Positions 1 through 6,285 of a stretch of DNA of 64,000 nt are shown here, one piece after another. Numbering within the stretch: position 1 is the first letter of the stretch; the number at the start of each line of letters is the position of its first letter. This DNA comes from a virus, in IMG/VR virus record IMGVR_UViG_3300002835_000029, positions 1 through 64,000 of that record; one strand, given 5' to 3'. The notes below the pieces were generated by a model, which was not told the origin of the DNA, did no database searches, and saw nothing but the letters and a program-made list of their open reading frames with translations. The position numbers and the translations under genes are program-made.

Positions 1-1
1 C

Positions 2-91
2 TCACTATTGATTTTGGGATTTTTGTTTTTTGTAGTAATTGTGCCAATAGGTTTGAGTAGTATGATTTGTGAATATTTGGAGAATAACTAA
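2..91 (+). CDS. C-terminal fragment of a membrane protein (5' truncated by window edge)
   Basis: An open frame runs in from the window edge and stops with TAA at 89-91. The visible 29 residues are a long hydrophobic run of Leu, Phe, Val and Ile followed by a short polar tail, as expected for the last membrane helix of a small protein. The stop overlaps the next start (TAATG). The function is unknown because the N-terminus is missing. Confidence 0.45.
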   Translation, partial: SLLILGFLFFVVIVPIGLSSMICEYLENN

Positions 92-189
92 TGATAACTA
101 TACCTCGTTGGGAATATTATCTTCTTTATTTTATTGCATTTATGCAATGTCTAAAATTTATAGATAGGATAGTTGAGTATAACAAATGA
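91..189 (+). CDS. 32-residue small hypothetical protein
   Basis: This is a very short frame joined to both neighbours: its ATG overlaps the upstream stop (TAATG) and its TGA overlaps the downstream start (ATGA). It is rich in aromatic and hydrophobic residues (Trp, Tyr, Phe, Ile) with a basic C-terminus, so it may be membrane-associated. The translational coupling is the main evidence that it is real. No family is recognised. Confidence 0.45.
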   Translation: MITIPRWEYYLLYFIAFMQCLKFIDRIVEYNK

Positions 190-386
190 ATCGTCTACAA
201 CAAGCCACCAAAACTTGGATAGAATCTGTGCAGAAATATTATGAGAATACTCCTCGTAATGAATTGACCCAAATTTATATGAGGGGATATTTTAGTGGTT
301 GGAGTGAGCGGGAGATATTGGGATTGGCCGAAAAACTACTAAAGAATGAACAAGACTATCCTTTGTATAGAGAGAATGAAGAATGA
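186..386 (+). CDS. Hypothetical protein, 66 aa, helical
   Basis: This is a charged, probably all-helical small protein with no recognisable domain. Its start overlaps the upstream stop and its end overlaps the next start by four bases (ATGA), so it is one link in a translationally coupled early-type operon. The function is unknown. Confidence 0.6.
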   Translation: MNRLQQATKTWIESVQKYYENTPRNELTQIYMRGYFSGWSEREILGLAEKLLKNEQDYPLYRENEE

Positions 387-586
387 ACGATAAACTCAGA
401 AAAGATGTTCAAGAGTTCTTGCTTGATTATGAAGAAAGACTTTTTATGTTAGGACTTCTTAATGGTGGTAATATAGAACATACTCTTGCTGATGATTTGA
501 AAACAACCAATTCCTTATTGGAAACTGCTGTTAATCTTTTGAGACAGTGTGTTGTTGATGACAATAAGATTGTTCCTCAAGAATGA
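383..586 (+). CDS. Hypothetical protein, 67 aa, helical acidic
   Basis: This small acidic protein has Leu-rich segments that suggest two or three amphipathic helices. It is coupled to the preceding gene by an ATGA overlap and is the last gene before a 218-base non-coding stretch that holds a structured leader. No family is recognised. Confidence 0.6.
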   Translation: MNDKLRKDVQEFLLDYEERLFMLGLLNGGNIEHTLADDLKTTNSLLETAVNLLRQCVVDDNKIVPQE

Positions 587-650
587 ACTATTTTCCTAAC
601 TTATAAAATAAGAAAATAATCCTACACCTGTAGAAAAAATTAGTGTGTCT

Positions 651-795
651 GAAAAAGGTTAGGGGCTATAATAATTTAGATGCGGTGGGAATCTGCCGCT
701 TAAACATCTTTCGATGTTACTACGAAGCCTGAGTTAGCTGTGGTGGAACTACGGAGAACAAAGGAATCATAGAAAGGTATCTAACTTTTTCTATG
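651..795 (+). ncRNA. Structured leader RNA, riboswitch-like, upstream of the paralogous pair at 805 and 1053
   Basis: The 587-804 gap has no gene but strong secondary structure. Bases 651-662 can pair with 781-791 (11 pairs with one bulged G), closing a domain of about 118 nt. Inside it are a GCGG/CCGC stem (682-685 with 696-699) and a perfect 6-bp stem with a TTTC loop (703-718). A second helix, 768-775 with 788-795, uses part of the same 3' strand (788-791), so the two pairings exclude each other. The second helix ends right before the GAGG of the ribosome binding site at 796-799. Mutually exclusive helices next to an RBS are typical of riboswitch expression platforms. The ligand and class are unknown. 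A TATAAT at 667-672 without a good -35 might instead start a shorter transcript. Confidence 0.5.
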
Positions 796-804
796 AGGTG
801 ATTT

Positions 805-1050
805 ATGAAGACTAAAGTTTTAACAGAACAGAATAGGACTGAGTTTCAACGTAAGTATATCGACCATATTTTAGGATCTTTAAACTTTATGGAGATTAAA
901 GATAGACTAAGAGATTATCTAGAGGTCGAGAAAGATCATTCTTCCGTTTCTGCGTTAGAGGCAGAGATTAGACACGAAGCACCAGATGTGCTAGTGGATA
1001 ATTGGGAAGACATGAAAGGCCCAGCCACTTTAACAAAGAGTGGGAGGTAA
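805..1050 (+). CDS. Hypothetical protein, 81 aa; paralogue of the next gene
   Basis: The ATG follows a GAGGTG ribosome binding site 5 nt upstream that abuts the leader RNA. The product is charged and helical. It resembles the following protein over about 50 residues: a Tyr-x-Asp-Tyr/His-Ile opening, a Lys/Arg-Asp-Tyr block, an alternating Leu/Ile-Glu segment and a Pro-(Asp/Glu)-Val-Leu close. The two genes look like a tandem duplication under control of the leader. The function is unknown. Confidence 0.65.
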   Translation: MKTKVLTEQNRTEFQRKYIDHILGSLNFMEIKDRLRDYLEVEKDHSSVSALEAEIRHEAPDVLVDNWEDMKGPATLTKSGR

Positions 1051-1052
1051 TC

Positions 1053-1316
1053 ATGAAACGTATAATGACAATTACGGAAGATAATAAACCCTATGTTGTT
1101 AGAAGGTATACAGACTACATTACAAGTAGAATGGATAACCTAGAGCTACTAGAAGAATTTAAAGATTACTTCTTCAAGGAGAAAATCAACTATCCAGTTG
1201 ATACTCTACAAAGTGAAATCAATAAATTCTGTCCAGAAGTTTTAGAAGATCATATTGTAGAATCTGTAGTGGGAAAAGGATCAGAATTTTCTCGTAAGGC
1301 CCGACAAACTATATAA
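1053..1316 (+). CDS. Hypothetical protein, 87 aa; paralogue of the preceding gene
   Basis: I chose the ATG at 1053 over an upstream in-frame ATG at 1002 because GGGAGG lies just before 1053, the longer form would overlap the preceding gene by about 50 nt, and the alignment with the preceding protein begins after this start. Conserved features include the Tyr-x-Asp-Tyr motif near residue 20 and the Pro-Glu-Val-Leu motif near residue 65. The function is unknown. Confidence 0.65.
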   Translation: MKRIMTITEDNKPYVVRRYTDYITSRMDNLELLEEFKDYFFKEKINYPVDTLQSEINKFCPEVLEDHIVESVVGKGSEFSRKARQTI

Positions 1317-1339
1317 TCATAAATAAAGAGAGGTGTATC

Positions 1340-1579
1340 ATGGCTAAAATATTTGACAGAGTTGTAAAATTTCATGTTCAAGGTGAAATCTACGGTGATG
1401 ATAACGTTGATCCAAATAGCGTAATCAATAACTATACTTGGACACAAAAAGACGTTGAAGGAGAAATCCATATTATTGGTCGCCACAAAGACAATCGTGG
1501 TAGAATCAACAAGATGGTAAAATTGTCAAAGGTTAGTCCTTGGCTTAGACCAAAAGGCGAACTCTTTGTTCAATTATAA
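1340..1579 (+). CDS. Hypothetical protein, 79 aa, beta-rich
   Basis: The ATG follows an AGAGAGG ribosome binding site. The alternating hydrophobic and polar pattern suggests a small beta-barrel or beta-sandwich. The C-terminal half is basic. The gene is the last before a strong terminator at 1591-1641, closing the leader-controlled unit. No family is recognised. Confidence 0.65.
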   Translation: MAKIFDRVVKFHVQGEIYGDDNVDPNSVINNYTWTQKDVEGEIHIIGRHKDNRGRINKMVKLSKVSPWLRPKGELFVQL

Positions 1580-1590
1580 TTGTTGAATAT

Positions 1591-1641
1591 GGTAGGGCGG
1601 GATAATTTAACCATTGGCCCGCCTTACCTATTCTTTTGTTT
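1591..1641 (+). terminator. Rho-independent terminator
   Basis: An 11-bp GC-rich stem pairs 1591-1601 with 1618-1628 around a 16-nt loop and is followed by a T-rich tract to about 1641. It ends the unit that begins at 805 and separates it from the secreted peptide gene. Confidence 0.85.
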
Positions 1642-1664
1642 TAATTTCTAATTAAGGAGAATTT

Positions 1665-1874
1665 ATGAAGAATCTAATTTGTGCGGTTGCAATTGTTCTT
1701 GGGTCTGCTACACTTGCTAGTGCAGATTGTTGCAGCGGGTCATGTTCGACTAATCCAGTTAGGAAGGCTGGATCAACGGTTGTGAGCGTAACAAAGCGTG
1801 TTCTAACAGCACCATTTCGTATTGTAAAGAAGGCTAGGCAGAGTCGCCAGTGCGGCAGCAGTTGCTGTAACTGA
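1665..1874 (+). CDS. Secreted Cys-rich basic peptide, 69 aa
   Basis: AAGGAGA precedes the ATG. Residues 1-20 form a classical signal peptide with a Ser-Ala-x-Leu-Ala-Ser-Ala cleavage region, so a mature peptide of about 49 residues starting near Asp21 is expected outside the cytoplasm. The mature part has mirrored cysteine clusters, CC-x3-C at residues 22-27 and C-x4-less-one spacing C-x3-CC at 63-68, around a strongly basic central region rich in Val, Arg and Lys. The clusters could form disulphides or bind metal. The gene is insulated by a terminator before it and a long hairpin after it. It could be a periplasmic effector, a membrane-active peptide or a superinfection factor. The role is inferred only from composition, and no family is recognised. 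Confidence 0.65.
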   Translation: MKNLICAVAIVLGSATLASADCCSGSCSTNPVRKAGSTVVSVTKRVLTAPFRIVKKARQSRQCGSSCCN

Positions 1875-1880
1875 ATTTAG

Positions 1881-1928
1881 TGAGATTGCCTAGCCAATGA
1901 AGTTTTTAGTAGTTGGCTAGGTATCTCA
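1881..1928 (+). other. Long inverted repeat, possible terminator or processing hairpin
   Basis: TGAGAT (1881-1886) pairs with ATCTCA (1923-1928), and CCTAGCCAA (1889-1897) pairs with TTGGCTAGG (1913-1921), with a small internal asymmetry and a 15-nt loop. No T tract follows on the + strand, so it is not a canonical terminator. It lies directly after the Cys-rich peptide gene and 2 nt before the next ATG, where it may mask that start or protect the upstream message. Confidence 0.6.
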
Positions 1929-1930
1929 TT

Positions 1931-2119
1931 ATGACACTATTTCGCACCATAGTCCTTGAATATGACTTAATAGAAATTCACTATAACAAAAAATTAAAAA
2001 ACAAACCTTATCTTGTGAGAGTTTTCAGTTATAATAATAGCGATCCACATGAACTGAGAATAGATATTAGTGAGCTTAAAGATCTATATAAAATATTGAA
2101 ACAGCACAAAATTTTATGA
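1931..2119 (+). CDS. Hypothetical protein, 62 aa
   Basis: I placed the start at the ATG at 1931; an in-frame TTG at 1913 would lie inside the hairpin stem. No clear ribosome binding site is seen, and the start sits immediately after the inverted repeat. The product is basic and mixed alpha/beta, with a Lys-rich N-terminal half and a helical C-terminus. It is coupled to the next gene by ATGA. The function is unknown. Confidence 0.5.
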   Translation: MTLFRTIVLEYDLIEIHYNKKLKNKPYLVRVFSYNNSDPHELRIDISELKDLYKILKQHKIL

Positions 2120-2280
2120 AAAACCTAGTCTTGACAGAAGACGAGATAGATGTTATACTTTGGTTAATTGAAGATAGCTTTGATGATATACACGGTGGCC
2201 CGGAAGGTCTTTCCGAATGCATGAAGATCGAATTAGAAGTTATGAATGATCTTAAGAAAAAACTAGAAAAACTACTATGA
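2116..2280 (+). CDS. Hypothetical protein, 54 aa, acidic helical
   Basis: This short frame overlaps both neighbours by ATGA junctions. The product is acidic at the N-terminus with a Lys/Leu-rich C-terminal helix that could form a coiled coil. The precise coupling on both sides supports it as a gene. No family is recognised. Confidence 0.6.
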   Translation: MKNLVLTEDEIDVILWLIEDSFDDIHGGPEGLSECMKIELEVMNDLKKKLEKLL

Positions 2281-2690
2281 TAAAACATTTTCCTATTAAC
2301 GATATAAATAAGATTGTAGAGCATTATTCTCAAAGAGATGGTGTTCCTATTAAATATGTTTGCACTACTGATATAAATAGCGATGACAATCCAGCAGATA
2401 TATTTTATAGGGAAACTCCACATCCAGATTTTGGTAACAGATATTTTTCATTAAGACCGCATTATGGAAAAGCTTACATTAGTAATGCTGATGGCGTAGA
2501 ATCACTAACTTTTGGCATGATAGAAGACGATGATGGTAATTTACAATATTCTCAATTCCATCACGATTATAAAGCATTTGATAATGGTAATATGATTGAT
2601 GGTGGACGAAAATATGTTAGATCATCCGGCAAGCCTATTTATTATGTTGTTCGTAATGGAGAGTTGACAACTGACAATACGGTGGTATAA
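2277..2690 (+). CDS. Hypothetical protein, 137 aa, beta-rich acidic
   Basis: The protein is rich in Asp, Asn, Gly and Tyr with many short beta-like stretches and no Cys pairs or membrane segment. It is coupled upstream by ATGA, and its stop overlaps the following start (TAATG). A consensus sigma70-type promoter lies inside its last codons. The function is unknown. Confidence 0.6.
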   Translation: MIKHFPINDINKIVEHYSQRDGVPIKYVCTTDINSDDNPADIFYRETPHPDFGNRYFSLRPHYGKAYISNADGVESLTFGMIEDDDGNLQYSQFHHDYKAFDNGNMIDGGRKYVRSSGKPIYYVVRNGELTTDNTVV

Positions 2691-2691
2691 T
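2664..2691 (+). promoter_or_regulatory. Sigma70-type promoter with extended -10
   Basis: TTGACA at 2664-2669, a 16-bp spacer and TGG-TATAAT (hexamer 2686-2691) match the consensus exactly. The predicted transcript would start near 2698, which is downstream of the ATG at 2690. The promoter would therefore serve the gene at 2859 and those after it, unless translation of the 2690 gene starts internally. Confidence 0.6.
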
Positions 2692-2881
2692 GACTTTTAA
2701 TGAATGGCTAGAAGAAGTCGAATCATTTTCTTTACGAATGGAGAGAATATACGATGATCTTGTAAAATGCCCCAAAGATCCTGTGGATAATTGGTTACAA
2801 ATAAAAGATTGGCTAAAAGCAGCATATGACGAAGGATACAATCAAGGTATTAATATAAATGAATCAGAAACAAAAAGATAG
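2690..2881 (+). CDS. Hypothetical protein, 63 aa
   Basis: The start overlaps the upstream stop (TAATG). The product is acidic and aromatic, with Trp-rich helices and an Asn-rich tail. An internal Met at codon 17 could be used by a transcript from the promoter that overlaps this start, but it has no obvious ribosome binding site. The function is unknown. Confidence 0.5.
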   Translation: MTFNEWLEEVESFSLRMERIYDDLVKCPKDPVDNWLQIKDWLKAAYDEGYNQGININESETKR

Positions 2882-3041
2882 AATACTTGAGATTATCAAA
2901 CTGTGTAGTGAAAAAGTTCAAGATCAAAAAGATCACGAATCTTCTGCTGGATATGGTGAAGATTATACTGATGGTAGAATTGTCGGCGGCGCTGCGTTAG
3001 CCCGACGAATATTAGATATATTAAAGGGGTTTCAAATTTAA
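2859..3041 (+). CDS. Hypothetical protein, 60 aa
   Basis: This frame overlaps the preceding gene by 23 nt. The product is helical with a central Gly/Asp-rich stretch (around residues 30-45) and an Ala-Arg-Arg-Ile-Leu helix at the end. The length and pattern resemble the small helical proteins common in phage early regions, but no named family is recognised. Confidence 0.5.
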   Translation: MNQKQKDRILEIIKLCSEKVQDQKDHESSAGYGEDYTDGRIVGGAALARRILDILKGFQI

Positions 3042-3055
3042 CAAAAAGGAATATT

Positions 3056-3214
3056 ATGAACAGTCGAAATTATTTTATTGTTGCCGCATTTGCTAGTTTT
3101 GTTTTTAGTGTTACACTATGGTTTGCAGGAGATAGTGACCTTAATAGGCAACAGGCACTATTCGTAGGATTGTGGGTTCCAAGTATACTTTCTTTAGGAA
3201 ATTTATTCAAATGA
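3056..3214 (+). CDS. Small membrane protein, 52 aa, two predicted helices
   Basis: AAAAGGA precedes the ATG. Two hydrophobic segments (about residues 6-24 and 35-50) are joined by a short polar loop, and the C-terminus is basic. The gene is coupled to the next by ATGA. It is probably a two-pass inner-membrane protein of unknown role. Confidence 0.6.
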   Translation: MNSRNYFIVAAFASFVFSVTLWFAGDSDLNRQQALFVGLWVPSILSLGNLFK

Positions 3215-3360
3215 ACAATTTTACCATATTTATCGTGGGTATAGTAGTAACTCTCATAACTGGTATGGGGGTTATTACTAGCCAAGTATTTATGGGCTAT
3301 AAAAAGCCAAAGATTCATCAACAGGACGTTAAATATGATGTTGTCAGCAAGTCTGCTTAA
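3211..3360 (+). CDS. Small membrane protein, 49 aa
   Basis: I chose the ATG at 3211 because it overlaps the upstream stop. One N-terminal membrane helix (about residues 4-26) is followed by a basic, soluble tail. The function is unknown. It belongs to a run of three tiny membrane-protein genes. Confidence 0.55.
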   Translation: MNNFTIFIVGIVVTLITGMGVITSQVFMGYKKPKIHQQDVKYDVVSKSA

Positions 3361-3433
3361 AATATTTGAAGTATGTTGTGGCATATTATTGGCACGATCT
3401 ATACTTTACATAGTAAGTAAAGTTAAAAGATGA
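3335..3433 (+). CDS. Small membrane protein, 32 aa
   Basis: This frame overlaps the preceding gene by 26 nt and the next by ATGA. It encodes one hydrophobic helix with a Cys-Cys pair in the middle and a basic C-terminus. An alternative start is the adjacent ATG three bases on. The support is the overlap pattern and hydrophobicity; the function is unknown. Confidence 0.4.
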   Translation: MMLSASLLKIFEVCCGILLARSILYIVSKVKR

Positions 3434-3714
3434 AAACATACAAAGAAGAAATTAGAAAAGCAATTGATAATGTCATTTGCGATTGCTGTGGTCAATCTTG
3501 TGATACCATAAATATGGGGCCATCATGGGCTAGTCTTGGTGCTACTTGGGGTTATGGTTGCAAGGATGATGGTATGGAGTATGATATTGATTTGTGTGAA
3601 GATTGTTTTACTGAAGTATTACATTTTATCAAAGATAAAAAACGAAAAGTTTTAGGGGGATTCAATTACCCATATGATCATGATCCTTTAAATGGAAAGA
3701 GATATTTCCCATGA
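3430..3714 (+). CDS. Putative zinc-binding protein, 94 aa
   Basis: The N-terminal part has a Cys-x-Cys-Cys-x2-x-Cys cluster around residues 15-22 and the C-terminal half has Cys-x2-Cys in an LCEDCF context near residue 58. Together they could make a treble-clef or zinc-ribbon site. A Gly/Trp-rich loop lies between. It is coupled to both neighbours. A structural or regulatory zinc protein is inferred; the partner is unknown. Confidence 0.55.
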   Translation: MKTYKEEIRKAIDNVICDCCGQSCDTINMGPSWASLGATWGYGCKDDGMEYDIDLCEDCFTEVLHFIKDKKRKVLGGFNYPYDHDPLNGKRYFP

Positions 3715-3959
3715 ATGATTTTTCTTACATAACCGCACTAACAATCTTTGTTACTTATGTTGCAATTGATATGTTATACGCTTGGTACATTATGAGCGTT
3801 AACAAAAAGCGGGCCTTTACAGCAGCAGTTTTGACTAGTATAATCTACAGTCTACTGGCATTTGGCGTAGTATCATATAGTAAGAACATTTATTACTTAA
3901 TCCCGCTAGCGTCTGGAGCGTTTCTTGGTACATATTTAATGGTTAAATTTAAGGAATAA
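3711..3959 (+). CDS. Integral membrane protein, 82 aa, three helices
   Basis: There are three hydrophobic segments (about residues 6-27, 36-55 and 61-77) with a short Lys/Arg loop after the first, and no signal-peptide cleavage site. The length and topology match a small phage membrane protein type with an Asp in the first helix, but I cannot name a family. It is coupled upstream by ATGA. Confidence 0.6.
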   Translation: MNDFSYITALTIFVTYVAIDMLYAWYIMSVNKKRAFTAAVLTSIIYSLLAFGVVSYSKNIYYLIPLASGAFLGTYLMVKFKE

Positions 3960-3960
3960 T

Positions 3961-4182
3961 ATGAAAGCTACATTTGAATTTGATCTTCCAGAAGATCAGC
4001 GTGAGTATGACGTAATGAATCAAGCAATCCGTATGCAAAAAGTATTATGGGATTTAAGCGAAGCATTACGCACATGGGAAAAATATGGTGATCCATTTAC
4101 AGATGCCCGTGATGCTGTAGTCAAAATAAGAGAAGAGTTTTACAGAATACTTAACAATTATGAAGTGAATATTGATCTATAA
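3961..4182 (+). CDS. Hypothetical protein, 73 aa, helical
   Basis: The product is acidic and helical, with a start (an N-terminal Phe-Glu-Phe-Asp-Leu-Pro strand) that resembles small phage proteins preceding the larger conserved gene that follows here. The stop overlaps the next ATG (TAATG). The function is unknown. Confidence 0.6.
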   Translation: MKATFEFDLPEDQREYDVMNQAIRMQKVLWDLSEALRTWEKYGDPFTDARDAVVKIREEFYRILNNYEVNIDL

Positions 4183-4913
4183 TGTTTAAAATTATAAAAC
4201 AATCCCGAATTAATTACTGGAGTTGCTCACATTTCGCTGACCTTATTAGGGGAAACACTAAGCCATTAGCATTAGGTTTAGATGAATGGGAAACTTGGAG
4301 ACAAGAATCTAAAACAAAACACCCTTTACGACACTGGATTGCTGAAGAAGTTCTAAACTTTTTACAGGACATTGTGCATCTTCCTATGGATATTTACTAT
4401 ACCATAGAAGTTTATGTTCGTAACAGATATATTGACAAACTTCATTATTTACGAACAGGACTAAAGCCGGGGAAGTATTATGATCTTGACTATCGTATTC
4501 TTCATGGTCTTTTTAATGAGTTAGTTCTTTTTGTTGAGAGTGATCAGGCTCATTTGATGAAAGCATATCCAGAGCGTAACTATAAGTTTGTTAACGGAAG
4601 ATGCAAACAAGCAGGATTAGACTATTTAAATTGGGCCTGTGACCTTAAACTTAATGAAGATAATGGTTTTAATCCAGATGATGAAGATTACAATAAGGCA
4701 ACAGCACAAGCAATAGCCTCTCAAAAGATTTTGGAACTTTACAATTGGTGGCTAGATAGAGACTACAGGGCGAATCCATATGATCTGTTCACTAAAGAAA
4801 AAGACGGAAAGTATTACTATCGCAAAATTGATGAGATGGAGCATAAGTATGACGAAGAAGATACTGAAAAACTAATTGAACTAATTAAGATTAGGAGTTC
4901 GCTATGGACTTAA
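4182..4913 (+). CDS. Conserved-looking phage protein, 243 aa, unknown function
   Basis: This is a soluble Trp- and Tyr-rich alpha-helical protein with a Lys-Pro-Gly-x-Tyr-Tyr-Asp-Leu-Asp-Tyr stretch near residue 95 and an Asp/Glu-rich C-terminus. Proteins of this appearance recur in large tailed phages, but I know no assigned function. It is coupled to both neighbours. No nuclease or ATPase motif is visible. Confidence 0.65.
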   Translation: MFKIIKQSRINYWSCSHFADLIRGNTKPLALGLDEWETWRQESKTKHPLRHWIAEEVLNFLQDIVHLPMDIYYTIEVYVRNRYIDKLHYLRTGLKPGKYYDLDYRILHGLFNELVLFVESDQAHLMKAYPERNYKFVNGRCKQAGLDYLNWACDLKLNEDNGFNPDDEDYNKATAQAIASQKILELYNWWLDRDYRANPYDLFTKEKDGKYYYRKIDEMEHKYDEEDTEKLIELIKIRSSLWT

Positions 4914-5263
4914 ATGGTACACTAAAAGCAGTTTTTGATAAGCCAGACTTAGAATATGATCTCATTAATAATGAACGTATAGTAGCCAAATGTATTAATA
5001 GCCAAGTCTATTGCACAGACCTATATGGGGCTTTGTGCAATAACAGATTCTTTTATGGTGATAAAGAGTGGACTTGCTCATGGAGAATGTCTGGCGGCAT
5101 AGTAGCTGATATAATCAATAGTGGAGAATATATGGATTGGTATTGTTCTGGCAACGAAGGGGTTGTTACTGATGAAATTAAATTAGATTTAATGATGATG
5201 GGATGGACTGTTAAACCTTATGAGCCAAGATTACAACCGGGAATTTATAGAAATGAATGGTAA
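4904..5263 (+). CDS. Hypothetical protein, 119 aa
   Basis: The start overlaps the previous gene by 10 nt. The protein has a Trp-Thr-Cys-Ser-Trp-Arg strand and a Tyr-Met-Asp-Trp-Tyr-Cys-Ser-Gly-Asn-Glu-Gly block around residues 65-85, a pattern I associate with short uncharacterised phage proteins. No catalytic motif is recognised. Confidence 0.6.
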   Translation: MDLNGTLKAVFDKPDLEYDLINNERIVAKCINSQVYCTDLYGALCNNRFFYGDKEWTCSWRMSGGIVADIINSGEYMDWYCSGNEGVVTDEIKLDLMMMGWTVKPYEPRLQPGIYRNEW

Positions 5264-5423
5264 TCTCACAAAAGAACAAAAGTTTGCTATCTTTTGGTGT
5301 TTCAATAATGCCATGAAATATATGGAAATTGATGAATATGATTCTAACAAAGATATAGTTGTAAACGGAATAAATATTAATGAAACTATTGCAGAATTGC
5401 TAAAGGACAGGTTATTTGTATGA
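5253..5423 (+). CDS. Hypothetical protein, 56 aa
   Basis: I chose the ATG at 5253 rather than an upstream in-frame ATG at 5220 to limit overlap with the preceding gene to 11 nt. The product is helical with an acidic middle. The stop overlaps the next start by ATGA. The function is unknown. Confidence 0.5.
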   Translation: MNGNLTKEQKFAIFWCFNNAMKYMEIDEYDSNKDIVVNGININETIAELLKDRLFV

Positions 5424-5563
5424 ACATTGATATTTCTAAAAATGAGGCTTGGAAGATTATAGATGCTATACAGGCATATAAAAAAGACTATGCATTAACA
5501 GCACCGGTTATTAAAACTATAGAGAATATCACAAAAAAGCTAAAGGCAATAACCAATGAGTAA
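5420..5563 (+). CDS. Hypothetical protein, 47 aa, helical
   Basis: This short frame has an ATGA overlap upstream and an 8-nt overlap downstream. The product is an amphipathic, Lys- and Ile-rich helical peptide. The exact coupling supports it as a gene; the function is unknown. Confidence 0.5.
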   Translation: MNIDISKNEAWKIIDAIQAYKKDYALTAPVIKTIENITKKLKAITNE

Positions 5564-5753
5564 AAGAGAACAACAACTAAATGAGTATATGAAAGAAAAG
5601 TACGAAAACAGTATAGGTATACAAGATACTAAGAAACGAATAGATTTCATAAACGAACAAATTCAATACTTAGAAAATGAAAGATTCTATCTAATATCTA
5701 AACTATTTAATGAGCAAAGCAAAAAATTTGTTATGGAGAACCATGAAGATTAA
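5556..5753 (+). CDS. Hypothetical coiled-coil protein, 65 aa
   Basis: The protein is almost entirely charged helix, with heptad-like Ile, Leu and Tyr spacing from about residue 20 to 50. It is likely a small dimeric coiled coil. It overlaps both neighbours by about 10 nt. The function is unknown. Confidence 0.55.
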   Translation: MSKREQQLNEYMKEKYENSIGIQDTKKRIDFINEQIQYLENERFYLISKLFNEQSKKFVMENHED

Positions 5754-5955
5754 TAACAAGACTCATATAACTATGAGCGATGAAGATGTTAAGGATGCTA
5801 TTATAAAGTATCTTTATCAAAATCAAGGAATAAGTGGAATTTTTGACGTTAAATTCAAAATTGTAAATGAACCAATTCCAACCCACAACTATATAGATAG
5901 TATAGATCATTGGGTATTTGATGGTGCAGAAATTGAGGTCGATTTAAATGAATGA
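5743..5955 (+). CDS. Hypothetical protein, 70 aa
   Basis: The ATG at 5743 sits just after GGAGAACC and keeps the overlap with the preceding gene small. The protein is mixed alpha/beta with an acidic N-terminal helix followed by strands. It overlaps the next start by 8 nt. No family is recognised. Confidence 0.55.
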   Translation: MKINNKTHITMSDEDVKDAIIKYLYQNQGISGIFDVKFKIVNEPIPTHNYIDSIDHWVFDGAEIEVDLNE

Positions 5956-6040
5956 ACCAACCGCTTGGACAATATTGGGTATAGTATATATTATATGTGC
6001 AATAGTCACAGTAATAATCTGTCAAATTGAGAAAAGATGA
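5948..6040 (+). CDS. Single-pass membrane micro-protein, 30 aa
   Basis: A frame overlapping both neighbours encodes a short polar N-terminus, one Ile/Val-rich membrane helix (about residues 8-25) and a Lys-Arg end. This is a typical phage membrane micro-protein. The function is unknown. Confidence 0.45.
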   Translation: MNEPTAWTILGIVYIICAIVTVIICQIEKR

Positions 6041-6225
6041 TTTGCTTTAAAATAAATCCAGAACTTACATGCGAAAAGGTATGTAATGCTCTGAAAAAAT
6101 TACTGGATGGTGGAAATCACCAAGGAGATACATTCTTGGTGATCACCATCAAAAAGGTAGAACAAACAAATGATGATTTAATACCCAAGTTAACATACGA
6201 GGGTGGTGTTGATAATAATGATTGA
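6037..6225 (+). CDS. Hypothetical protein, 62 aa
   Basis: This is coupled upstream by ATGA and is the last gene of the long small-gene string. The product has two Cys in the first half and an alpha/beta pattern ending in an Asp/Asn tail. A new transcription signal follows it. The function is unknown. Confidence 0.5.
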   Translation: MICFKINPELTCEKVCNALKKLLDGGNHQGDTFLVITIKKVEQTNDDLIPKLTYEGGVDNND

Positions 6226-6232
6226 TTAAAAA

Positions 6233-6246
6233 GTGTATATATATTC
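6233..6246 (+). promoter_or_regulatory. Candidate late-type promoter element (GTGTATA class)
   Basis: GTGTATATATATTC sits in an AT-rich gap 40 nt before the thioredoxin-like gene, with no -35 hexamer. Similar elements occur before genes at 8881, 10373 (minus), 23378 and 45505. The shared sequence and spacing suggest recognition by a phage-modified polymerase. Confidence 0.4.
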
Positions 6247-6285
6247 AAGGTAGAATATATTATTTACCAACTGGAGGGTTATAGC

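Noticed and set aside
651-795. Cobalamin riboswitch, suggested by GGTGGGAATC
   Set aside because: The downstream conserved ACTG and purine-rich core segments and the expected helix order are missing.
1881-1928. Canonical rho-independent terminator after the Cys-rich peptide gene
   Set aside because: The stem is strong but no T tract follows, so it is listed as an inverted repeat only.
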